Both the position numbers and the translations under genes were made by a program. Below are positions 54,867 through 64,000 of a stretch of DNA of 64,000 bases, one piece after another (positions within the stretch are counted from its first letter, which is position 1; every line of letters starts with the position of its first letter). This DNA is from Tessaracoccus sp. OH4464_COT-324 (GTDB lineage: Bacteria; Actinomycetota; Actinomycetes; Propionibacteriales; Propionibacteriaceae): NCBI RefSeq assembly GCF_003932855.1, contig NZ_RQYZ01000003.1:106244-170243 (forward strand), written 5' to 3'. Under the pieces are notes generated by a model that saw only the letters and a list, made by a program, of their open reading frames with translations, was not told the origin of the DNA and did no database searches.

Positions 54867-55010
54867 ATGATCAGCTTCGCCATCGACAACTTCCCCCTCC
54901 TTGCGGCCGTTGCCCCCTCCGCTTGGGCCGCTATATCGACGATTCGGCATAACCGTCGCGCTCCAAAGAACTGGATAATGTGCCGTATTTTGCGCATCGC
55001 GTGTCGTTAG
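54867..55010 (+). CDS. Small ORF (47 codons) with strong Shine-Dalgarno directly before the histidine kinase
   Basis: ATG 54867 follows GGAGGAA at 6 nt spacing, one of the best Shine-Dalgarno sites in the window. The product has an apolar N-terminal half (MISFAIDNFPLLAAVAPSAW) and a basic C-terminal half ending MCRILRIACR. It ends 10 nt before the kinase GTG, so the two are probably co-translated. No family recognised. It could be a second leaderless bacteriocin, a pheromone sensed by the kinase, or a small membrane partner of it. Confidence 0.45.
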   Translation: MISFAIDNFPLLAAVAPSAWAAISTIRHNRRAPKNWIMCRILRIACR

Positions 55011-55020
55011 GACTTGTTCC

Positions 55021-56121
55021 GTGCGATTTACTCTACCAAGATTGGAGTCCCCCGGAATCGAGCCGGGGCTCGCGGCTGCGATGCTCGCTCTGGGGCTCGT
55101 TGGCCAAGCCAACGTACCGACATCCTGGTATGCCTGGGTGCTCGACGCAACTCTTTTCCTGGGAGGGGCTCTATGCGGAGCATTTCCTCGCGCTAGTACA
55201 GCCGTCCTACTGTGCGCTTTGATCGCCAAACTAGTTGTGCCTCCGGATGAAGCGTCTTTGATCCCGCTGATCACGCTGGTTGCGGTCCTCTCGATCGTCG
55301 GACGTCGTGTTCGCTACGGGTTTCTTTTCTGCAGCGCGCTGTCCGGCGCGATGTATCTGCTATTAGCCGTTCATGTAGAGGGATTCCCGCCCACGGCAAG
55401 CACCTCCGCAGTCCTTGCTGTATTCGTTGGTCTTGCAGCAATAGGCGGCGTGCTGTGGCGCAACGCCGCGGAACGGCTGGCCCTGCAGCGCATTCAGGCG
55501 AAGCGCGAGATGCTGGATCTGCGCCTGGAATTGGCCCGAGACCTTCATGACACGGTAGCTCAGAGCCTGGCCCACATCGCCATGCAGGCCTGGATGTTGG
55601 CCGACGAGCCGGACATTCCGCGCGGCGCTCGGCAGACGATTGAGGGGATGGGGCGCGACGCCTCAGCTTCAGCAACCGACCTGCGCCAGCTGCTCTCGAC
55701 CCTGCGTGAAGATCTGCCTGCTCCGTCAACCGTCGGGCCATTGGCCGACGCGGATACGCTCCGCGAGCAGGTCGAGGAGCAGGCCGAGCGCCTTCGCACT
55801 GCCGGGCTGGTGCCAGAGGTGAATCTGAACCTCACCACCGTGTCGGCCGCGCGATCAACGGCCTTGGCCAAAACCGTCGTCGAAGCCGCTAACAACATGA
55901 TCAAGCATGCGCCGCCGGGTAGCCGTTGCCTCCTCAGCCTGGTTGAAACCAGCAACTTGGTCGTTGGCACCTTCGCCAACCCCGTCGCCCCGGGACGCCG
56001 CACCGGTAAAGGGCTTGGGCTGGTGGGCATGGAGGAGCGGCTTCACCTGCTTCAAGGCACATTAGAAACCACCGTCGAGGAAGGTCGCTGGACCACCACA
56101 ATCACGCTTCCTCGAATATAG
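55021..56121 (+). CDS. NarX/DesK-type sensor histidine kinase of the bacteriocin locus
   Basis: 366 residues, GTG start. Four to five transmembrane helices (about 15-150) with short loops form the sensor, followed by a HisKA_3 dimerisation helix with the phospho-acceptor His in ELARDLHDTVAQSLAHIAMQ, an N-box VVEAANNMIKHA and a G-box GKGLGLVGMEERL. Its domain class matches the NarL-type regulator at 52074-52715, the only suitable partner in the window. A sensor with almost no extracellular domain suggests detection of a signal in the membrane, such as the bacteriocin or envelope stress (inference). Confidence 0.9.
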   Translation: MRFTLPRLESPGIEPGLAAAMLALGLVGQANVPTSWYAWVLDATLFLGGALCGAFPRASTAVLLCALIAKLVVPPDEASLIPLITLVAVLSIVGRRVRYGFLFCSALSGAMYLLLAVHVEGFPPTASTSAVLAVFVGLAAIGGVLWRNAAERLALQRIQAKREMLDLRLELARDLHDTVAQSLAHIAMQAWMLADEPDIPRGARQTIEGMGRDASASATDLRQLLSTLREDLPAPSTVGPLADADTLREQVEEQAERLRTAGLVPEVNLNLTTVSAARSTALAKTVVEAANNMIKHAPPGSRCLLSLVETSNLVVGTFANPVAPGRRTGKGLGLVGMEERLHLLQGTLETTVEEGRWTTTITLPRI

Positions 56122-56140
56122 GCACCAGCGTGGGCGAATG

Positions 56141-57028
56141 TCAGGCCTTCCAGTACCCCATGAAAGCGATCCGGCTGCGAGGCACTCCGTAGTCGCCGAC
56201 GAGACGCCGCCTGAGGCCGGCGACGATGCGGCATTCCCCGGCCATCCAATAGAACTCGCCGCCTCTGGCGGGCTCGCCGAGGGATTCGCCGAGCGCGGAG
56301 AAGGTTGGGGTTTCCCAGACGAGTTCCTGCTCGTCGTAGTCGGGTAGGTCAGCGAGTTCGGCGTGCATCCGCCCGCCGGTGGCGTTCCGGATCACGGCTG
56401 CGACGAGCCGCTCCCCCCGGGGTCGACCCTCCCTGGCCAGCCACCGCACCGTGCAGCCGGGTGGGGCGGAGATCGGCAGCTGGTCCGCCACCTCCGGCAC
56501 CTCGATGAAGGCGTGGCCTCGCGCGCCGCCGGGCAGGTCTTCCAGGATGCGAGCTATCGCGGGGGCGGCGGTCTCGTCTCCGGCTAGGACGATGGTCTCG
56601 GCGTCGCCGGGGTCGAACTCGATGTCGACGCCAGCCACGCCCCGAGCGGGCAGAATCAGCGACGCCTGGTTGCCCGGCCTGGCGGAAAGCGCCCAGTCCG
56701 CACCGGGTGCCGTACCCGGTTTGCCGTGTAGGACGACGTCGATGGTCAGCAGCGTTTCTGTGGGTCTCCGGTCGAGCGCCCGTACCGAGTAGGTGCGCAT
56801 GTGGCCGCGGATTTCGGGCCGGGTGGCCAGCCATTCGTCGTACCAGTCAGCGCTGGTGGGCAGCCACGGGGGTTGCCCGGGGCTGGGGATGCCGACCCGA
56901 ATGCGCTGGTCGAACGTCGGCCCGGCCCCACCCACGGTGGGCGGTAGCCGAAAAGTGATGCGCACATAGTGCGGCGACATGCACTGTGCGCCCACCACCT
57001 CGCCGACGACGGCCAGCCGCTGTGTCAT
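56141..57028 (-). CDS. Siderophore-interacting protein (FAD-dependent ferric-siderophore reductase)
   Basis: 295 residues. SIP/ViuB family: FAD-binding barrel with MRTYSVRAL (RxYS/T flavin motif) and HGKPGTAPGADWALSARPG, then a C-terminal NAD(P)H/SIP domain with LAGDETAAPAIARIL and FYWMAGE. It reduces Fe(III)-siderophores in the cytoplasm and releases iron. It complements the iron-box ECF/IrtAB-like operon 31 kb away, whose IrtA-like subunit lacks this domain. No DtxR-type box was seen upstream of it. Confidence 0.93.
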   Translation of the reverse strand: MTQRLAVVGEVVGAQCMSPHYVRITFRLPPTVGGAGPTFDQRIRVGIPSPGQPPWLPTSADWYDEWLATRPEIRGHMRTYSVRALDRRPTETLLTIDVVLHGKPGTAPGADWALSARPGNQASLILPARGVAGVDIEFDPGDAETIVLAGDETAAPAIARILEDLPGGARGHAFIEVPEVADQLPISAPPGCTVRWLAREGRPRGERLVAAVIRNATGGRMHAELADLPDYDEQELVWETPTFSALGESLGEPARGGEFYWMAGECRIVAGLRRRLVGDYGVPRSRIAFMGYWKA

Positions 57029-57134
57029 GTGTTTCCTATCGCTCGTCGCGGAGAACAGTGCGGCGGTTTAGCGTGTGCACGGCATGGCGACCGAGCCCGG
57101 GATTTGTGCCGGTGGTTGTGGCCCGGCGCATCGT

Positions 57135-57974
57135 CTAGCTGTTCTTGTCCAGGTAGGTGGCTCCCTCAAGGAACATCGCCTTGGCCTCCTTGCCTGCCTT
57201 GCTTTCCTCGGCCGCGCTGTCCGGCCCGCCCACCGGAAACTCCGCCACCTGCACCAGGAACAGCGGCTTGCTCTCCGGCCGGAATACGCTGACCACCCCG
57301 TCGATGCTCTTGGCACCCTGCGCGGCATCGTCGGGCCCAACCTGACGGGTGTAACCGCATGTCACATCGAGGTCACCCTTAAAGTTGAATCCCGGCATCG
57401 CCACGATCTCCTTCGTGATGAGATCGCCATGGGCGGCTATCTCCTCCCGGTTGAACTGCCCGCAGATCGATGCCGGGTGCGCGTCGGGATTCTTGCTCTC
57501 CGCCATGAACATCTTCACCGTGGCCTTTGTGACTGGGTGGGAGAGGTAGACCTCGCCGTCCTCACGTTTGTCCAATACCCAACCGGGTGCCAGCTCGAAC
57601 TCGGTGAGCCCGTTGACGTTCATCAGCCGGTCCGCCGAAACCTGCCTCCGGGGGCTTTCGCTCCCCGACGACGACGCGCCCCCGCCCGGAACCTTCGACT
57701 TGCGCTCCGACGGCGACGCACCCCCGCTCGGAGCCTTCGATTCGCGCTCCGACGGCGACGCACCCCCGCCCGAAGCCTTCGACTCGCTGGGAGGCGTGGG
57801 CTGCTCCGAGCTCGCAGGCTGACCGCCCCTGAGAATCTGGACAAGCATCCCGACGAGGACAACCGCCAGGACGACGGAAACCAACAGCAACGCTTTCACC
57901 GTCGTCGAGGGTTTCTTGGGCGGCCCATACCCCTGCGGGGTCGGATACCCGGCGGGCATTGACTGATAGTTCAT
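57135..57974 (-). CDS. Membrane-anchored protein with Ser/Gly repeat stalk, unknown extracytoplasmic domain
   Basis: 279 residues. A short Pro/Tyr/Gly-rich cytoplasmic start (MNYQSMPAGYPTPQGYGPP) precedes one transmembrane helix (about 27-48), a stalk with three 14-residue repeats, then a ~165-residue domain with a likely disulfide pair (Cys in SICGQFN and VTCGYTRQVG). GAGGAGG lies upstream of the ATG. The layout is common among actinobacterial surface proteins of unknown function. Confidence 0.75.
   Translation of the reverse strand: MNYQSMPAGYPTPQGYGPPKKPSTTVKALLLVSVVLAVVLVGMLVQILRGGQPASSEQPTPPSESKASGGGASPSERESKAPSGGASPSERKSKVPGGGASSSGSESPRRQVSADRLMNVNGLTEFELAPGWVLDKREDGEVYLSHPVTKATVKMFMAESKNPDAHPASICGQFNREEIAAHGDLITKEIVAMPGFNFKGDLDVTCGYTRQVGPDDAAQGAKSIDGVVSVFRPESKPLFLVQVAEFPVGGPDSAAEESKAGKEAKAMFLEGATYLDKNS
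57660..57785 (-). repeat. Three tandem 42-nt repeats in the stalk of the membrane-anchored protein
   Basis: Units encode ESKASGGGASPSER, ESKAPSGGASPSER and KSKVPGGGASSSGS. The first two are nearly identical at the DNA level; the third has diverged. The number of units may vary between strains. Confidence 0.8.
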
Positions 57975-58029
57975 CTCAGTGGTGCCTCCTCAAGCTAAGG
58001 GCGGGGTCGGGCTCGACGTGGTGGCGCGT

Positions 58030-58446
58030 CTAGCGCCAGCCGATTTCGCGGACCTCTCGGTAGCGTCCGGTGTGCACGCTGCCGCGCCCGTCGGCGGTGA
58101 ACACCCTGGTGATTCCCTGGGCTTGGACGCGGCGCAGCGTCTCCGTGATGCGGCCGAGCTGATCCTTCAGCTGCTCCACCTCATCCTCCAGCGCCAGGAT
58201 GCGCCGCACCCCTTCAAGGTTGATGCCCTCACCCTGCGACAGCTGCTGGATGTGCCGCAGCTTCGCGATGTCGCGCAGCGAATAACGTCGCCCCCGGCCG
58301 CGCGTCCGCTGCGGAACCACCAGGCCAAGCCGGTCGTAGCCCCGAAGCGTCTGCGGGTGCATCCCGGCCAACTCCGCAGCCACGGACACGGGGAAGACCG
58401 CTGCCAGCGGATCGAACGGCTGGGGCAGGTTATCCATGCCGCTCAC
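58030..58446 (-). CDS. hspR: HspR, MerR-family heat-shock repressor
   Basis: 138 residues. MerR-type winged helix near the N-terminus ([42 protein letters not shown] pattern) followed by a coiled coil. The ASNVTIR-like wing and position as the last gene of dnaK-grpE-dnaJ-hspR identify HspR, which needs DnaK as co-repressor and binds HAIR sites. It overlaps dnaJ by 4 nt. HAIR sites are seen before dnaK and clpB. Confidence 0.95.
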   Translation of the reverse strand: MSGMDNLPQPFDPLAAVFPVSVAAELAGMHPQTLRGYDRLGLVVPQRTRGRGRRYSLRDIAKLRHIQQLSQGEGINLEGVRRILALEDEVEQLKDQLGRITETLRRVQAQGITRVFTADGRGSVHTGRYREVREIGWR

Positions 58447-59579
58447 CCAAACAGATCCGCGCGCGGATTGGCCTGATGCGAAGCAGCCGTGAATGCCTTC
58501 AACGCCTCCTTGGCTTCCTCGGACAGTTCCTCCGGTACCGCAACCTTGACCGTCACCAACAGATCACCCGGGGTGCCCGACGCTCGGGGCACGCCCTTGC
58601 CGCGCACCCGCAGCACCCGGCCATTCGGTGTGCCCGGCGGCACCTTGAGCTTCACCGGGCTGCCCGACAGCGTGGGCACCGTGATCTCTGCTCCCAGCGA
58701 GGCCTCCCCGATGGTCACGGGGACGTCCAGCGTGAGGTTGTGGCCGTCGCGGCCGAAGATGCGGTGCGGGGCGACGGACACCTCGACGTACAGGTCGCCG
58801 GACGCCCCGCCGTTCTCCCCGGCAGCGCCCTTGCCCTTGATACGCACCCGCTGCCCGTCCTGCACCCCGGCAGGAATCCGCACCTGCATGGTGCTGGCGG
58901 ACTGTCCCCGGCCCGAGCCGTTGCAGCTCGCGCACGGGTCGTCAACGATCAACCCGCGCCCGCTGCAGTCCGTGCAGGGCTCACTCAACGTGAAGACGCC
59001 ACCCGAGCTGCTGGCCGTCATGCCCGCCCCCTCACACTTCGGGCAGACCCGCGGCAGTGTCCCCGACTGGGCGCCGGTTCCGCGGCACGAGGTGCACGGC
59101 GTGTCGGAAACCGACCGCAGCGACACCGTCGTGCCCTCCACCGCCTGTTCGAAGCTCAGCTTCGCCTTGGCCTCCACGTCGGCGCCCCGCCGGGGTCCGC
59201 GGCTCGATGTCTTGCGACTCGTGCCGCCTCCCCCGAACAGGTTGCCAAACAGGTCACCCAGGCCGGAGCCCGACGCGTTGCGGAACAGGTCATCGAAGCC
59301 CTGCCCGCCGGAAGGCCCGGAGCGCGGCACCCGGAAGCCGCCGCCCAGCAGGCTGCGCTGCTGATCGTATTCCTTGCGCTTCTTGGGGTCGCTGAGCACG
59401 GAGTTGGCCTCGGAGGCCTCCTTGAACTTCGCCTCGGCCTTCTTGTCACCAGGATTGCGATCCGGGTGGTTGGCTGCGGCGATCTTGCGAAACGCCTTGC
59501 GGATCTCATCCGCCGAGGCGTTCTTGGACACGCCCAGGACCTTGTAATAGTCCTTGTCGAGCCAGTCCTTCGTGCTCAT
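58443..59579 (-). CDS. dnaJ: DnaJ co-chaperone
   Basis: 378 residues. J domain with the HPD motif (NHPDRNPGD), Gly/Phe-rich linker ([15 protein letters not shown]) and four zinc-finger repeats ([32 protein letters not shown]), then the substrate-binding C-domains. It delivers substrates to DnaK and stimulates its ATPase. SD AGGAAAGG lies upstream. It is the DnaJ1 type that sits in hspR operons. Confidence 0.97.
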   Translation of the reverse strand: MSTKDWLDKDYYKVLGVSKNASADEIRKAFRKIAAANHPDRNPGDKKAEAKFKEASEANSVLSDPKKRKEYDQQRSLLGGGFRVPRSGPSGGQGFDDLFRNASGSGLGDLFGNLFGGGGTSRKTSSRGPRRGADVEAKAKLSFEQAVEGTTVSLRSVSDTPCTSCRGTGAQSGTLPRVCPKCEGAGMTASSSGGVFTLSEPCTDCSGRGLIVDDPCASCNGSGRGQSASTMQVRIPAGVQDGQRVRIKGKGAAGENGGASGDLYVEVSVAPHRIFGRDGHNLTLDVPVTIGEASLGAEITVPTLSGSPVKLKVPPGTPNGRVLRVRGKGVPRASGTPGDLLVTVKVAVPEELSEEAKEALKAFTAASHQANPRADLFG

Positions 59580-59597
59580 TGACTTCCTTTCCTGCGC

Positions 59598-62068
<2,471 letters not shown>

Positions 62069-62155
62069 TCACGCGCAACTAGGTTGAGCCGACCCGACTC
62101 AATGCCACTCGGGCAGCGCGGCCACCCCGCCCGTCGGCGCCCCAAACCAACCGAG

Positions 62156-62161
62156 TAGCCT
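62156..62161 (+). promoter_or_regulatory. Putative -10 box for leaderless bluB-cobT
   Basis: TAGCCT 6 nt before GTG 62168; no cobalamin riboswitch-like sequence is visible in the short gap to dnaK. Confidence 0.5.
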
Positions 62162-62167
62162 GCCGAC

Positions 62168-63901
62168 GTGCCAGCTACCCCCTTCAACCGCCCCACCCCG
62201 CTGATCGGCGACGCAACGTCGTCGGTCGACCGCGGCCTGCGCCCCGATGGCTGGGCCTTCGGCGACGACGCCAAGACCCACCTGCGCAACATCATCGACG
62301 CCCGCCGCGACATCCGCCGCTACCGCCCCGACCCCGTGCCCGCCGAACTGATCCGCGACATCATCGAGGCCGGACACCACGGGCCCAGCGTGGGCCACTC
62401 ACAGCCCTGGCGGTTCATCGTCGTGCACGAGGCCAGCACCCGGGAAGCGGCAGCCGTGATGGCCGACCGGGAGCGGCTCCGGCAGGCCCAGCTGCTCACC
62501 CCCGACCGCCGCAAGCGTCTGCTCGACCTGCAACTCGAAGGCATCCGAGAGGCCCCCGTCGGGCTGATCGTGGCCTGCGACCGCCGCACACCCGCCTCCG
62601 GGGTGCTGGGCCGCAACACCTACACCGACGCGGATCTGTGGAGCTGCGCGGCCGCCATCCAAAACATGTGGCTCACCGCCCGAGCACACGGCCTGGGCAT
62701 GGGCTGGGTGACGCTGTTCCAGCCCGACGAGCTGGCCCGCCTGCTCAGGCTGCCCGAGGGCGTGGAAACCCTGGGCTGGCTGTGCCTGGGCTGGCCCGAC
62801 GAGCGCCCGCCCGCGCCCGGCCTGGAGCGTCGCGGCTGGTCCAAGCGGCTACCCCTCGACGACGTGATCCTCGACGAGCGCTGGCCCGACTCGGACTCGC
62901 CCGCCGCGCCCGTGAACGCGCTGCGCGTGGCGGCACCGGAGCAGCGCCGGGTCGTCGGGGCACACGACGACGCCGACCGCCTGCTCACCCCGCCCGGCTC
63001 CCTCGGGCTGCTCGACCAGACGTTGGACAGGGTCGTGGCCGCCGCCGGACCCGACGTGGACACCGGAACCCTCATCGTCGTCGGCGCGGACCACCCGGTG
63101 ACCAAGCACGGCATCTCCGCCTTCGACGTGAGCGTCACCGCCGACGTGATGCGCGCCAGCGTCGAGGGCACCGCTCTCGGCGCCGCCACCGCCACCGCCT
63201 GCGGGCTCAGCTCCATCACCGTAGACGCGGGTGTCGCCGACGGCCCGATCCCCGGGGCGATCCACGTGCGGCAGCACGGCCCCCGGGGCGACATCGTCGA
63301 AACCGACGCGCTCCCACGCTCGGCGGCCGAGGCGCTCGTCGAGGCGGGCGTGAAGCTGGGCGCCACCGCCCACGGGCTGGTCTGCCTCGGCGAGATCGGC
63401 ATCGGCAACACGACGCTCGCCTCGACCCTGGCCGCGGCGCTGACGGGAATGAGCGTCGCCGACGCCGTCGGGTTGGGCGCCAGCTCGGACGCCGCGATGG
63501 TGGAGCGCAAGCAGTCGGTGGTGGCCAGAGCGCTCGCGCGCGTCGCCGATCGAAACCTCGATCCCATCGGCATCGTGGCTGCGCTCGGCGGCCCGGAGTT
63601 CGCGGTGCTGCTGGGCGTCACCCTGGGTGCCGCCAACTCCGGCAAGGTGGTGGTGCTCGACGGGCTCGCGACGTCGGTGGCCGCGCTGGCTGCGGTGCGG
63701 GTCACGCCGGGCGCGCAGGGCTGGCTCGTCGCCTCCCACGTCAGTCGGGAACGCGCGCACGCCCAGGTGCTGGCGGAGCTGGGCCTGGAACCCCTGCTCG
63801 ACCTCCGGCTGCGCGCGGGAGAAGGCGTCGGCGCCTGCTACGGCGCCCAGGCGCTCCTCACCGGGCTGAGCGTGCGACGCACCGCAGCCCGCTGGGGCTG
63901 A
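62168..63901 (+). CDS. cobT: BluB-CobT fusion: DMB synthase plus nicotinate-nucleotide:DMB phosphoribosyltransferase
   Basis: 577 residues, GTG start. Residues ~35-235 are BluB, an FMN-destroying nitroreductase-fold enzyme that makes 5,6-dimethylbenzimidazole: IIDARRDIRRYRPDPVP, GPSVGHSQPWRFIVV and GLGMGWVTLFQPDEL. Residues ~275-577 are CobT, which activates DMB to alpha-ribazole phosphate: GADHPVTKHGIS, GEIGIGNTTLASTL and the catalytic-Glu motif AGEGVGACYGAQALL. The CobT half lacks the usual first ~40 residues, replaced by the BluB junction. A BluB/CobT2 fusion is known from P. freudenreichii, where it makes the lower ligand of true vitamin B12. Confidence 0.93.
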   Translation: MPATPFNRPTPLIGDATSSVDRGLRPDGWAFGDDAKTHLRNIIDARRDIRRYRPDPVPAELIRDIIEAGHHGPSVGHSQPWRFIVVHEASTREAAAVMADRERLRQAQLLTPDRRKRLLDLQLEGIREAPVGLIVACDRRTPASGVLGRNTYTDADLWSCAAAIQNMWLTARAHGLGMGWVTLFQPDELARLLRLPEGVETLGWLCLGWPDERPPAPGLERRGWSKRLPLDDVILDERWPDSDSPAAPVNALRVAAPEQRRVVGAHDDADRLLTPPGSLGLLDQTLDRVVAAAGPDVDTGTLIVVGADHPVTKHGISAFDVSVTADVMRASVEGTALGAATATACGLSSITVDAGVADGPIPGAIHVRQHGPRGDIVETDALPRSAAEALVEAGVKLGATAHGLVCLGEIGIGNTTLASTLAAALTGMSVADAVGLGASSDAAMVERKQSVVARALARVADRNLDPIGIVAALGGPEFAVLLGVTLGAANSGKVVVLDGLATSVAALAAVRVTPGAQGWLVASHVSRERAHAQVLAELGLEPLLDLRLRAGEGVGACYGAQALLTGLSVRRTAARWG

Positions 63902-64000
63902 ACCGGCGTGCGCTGGTGGGTTGGGTGAGTATGGGTGCTTAGGTTGTGGGTGTGGGGTACCTAGGTGTGGGTACTCGTTTTTCGTGTTGGTGTGTGGTTG
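63902..64000 (+). other. G/T-rich stretch at the window end
   Basis: After the bluB-cobT stop the plus strand is almost free of A and C, with loose repeats of GTGGGT/GTGGGGTAC (about 63945-63975). No gene or terminator can be called; the feature continues beyond the window. Confidence 0.4.

Overview
This is a GC-rich, gene-dense window from an actinobacterium, most likely of the Propionibacteriaceae (an Arachnia- or Tessaracoccus-like organism; this is inference). The main clues are a bluB-cobT fusion of the kind described in Propionibacterium freudenreichii, GTP-type PEP carboxykinase, HspR/HAIR heat-shock control, a DtxR-type iron box, and many genes whose only visible promoter element is a TANNNT box 6-7 nt before the start codon, the layout of leaderless actinobacterial transcripts. 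No rRNA, tRNA, CRISPR array, transposase or integrase was seen.

Region by region. 1-4.7 kb: 3' part of a large secreted subtilisin-like protease ending in LPKTG-R. 4.9-10.2 kb: minus-strand housekeeping group (fba, SpoU methyltransferase, DUF368 transporter, pyrE, a sortase-like protein without its catalytic Cys, a spermidine-synthase-like protein). 10.2-18.3 kb: MATE exporter, pcp, Pit phosphate transporter, orphan OmpR regulator, pdxH, a Nudix-type regulator, an OmdA protein and the first of two paralogous DUF1707-like membrane proteins. 18.5-25.2 kb: an iron-box operon for an ECF transporter (S unit plus one A-A'-T polypeptide) and two IrtAB/YbtPQ-like ABC half-transporters. 25.5-30.9 kb: second DUF1707-like paralogue, a membrane protein, clpB with a HAIR operator, second Nudix-type regulator. 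31.1-33.5 kb: a fusion of a ROK-type transcription factor with a Gfo/Idh/MocA dehydrogenase. 33.7-45.3 kb: a tandem membrane-protein pair, tdh-kbl, pckG, a VWA protein ending in LPKTG-C, ldh, gnd. 45.3-47.6 kb: small lipoprotein, ADP-ribosylglycohydrolase, sialidase-like protein. 47.7-56.1 kb: bacteriocin island. 56.1-64 kb: siderophore-interacting protein, repeat-bearing membrane protein, dnaK-grpE-dnaJ-hspR, bluB-cobT.

The most interesting region is 47.7-56.1 kb. A 54-codon gene on the minus strand (51741-51905) encodes a peptide that aligns along its length with the leaderless class II bacteriocins lacticin Q and aureocin A53. It is followed, after a strong hairpin, by an ABC ATPase, its permease, a small membrane protein and a YdbS/YdbT pair of bPH2 (DUF304) proteins, a family linked to immunity against leaderless and circular bacteriocins. 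A second YdbS/YdbT pair, a NarL-type response regulator, its likely histidine kinase and one or two further candidate small peptide genes complete the locus. To my knowledge the family is best known from Firmicutes, so a complete two-component-controlled version in a propionibacterium is worth following up.

Other cross-window themes: a pseudo-sortase together with two secreted proteins that stop one residue after LPKTG; iron handling (ECF/IrtAB operon plus siderophore-interacting protein); and HspR control of dnaK and clpB.
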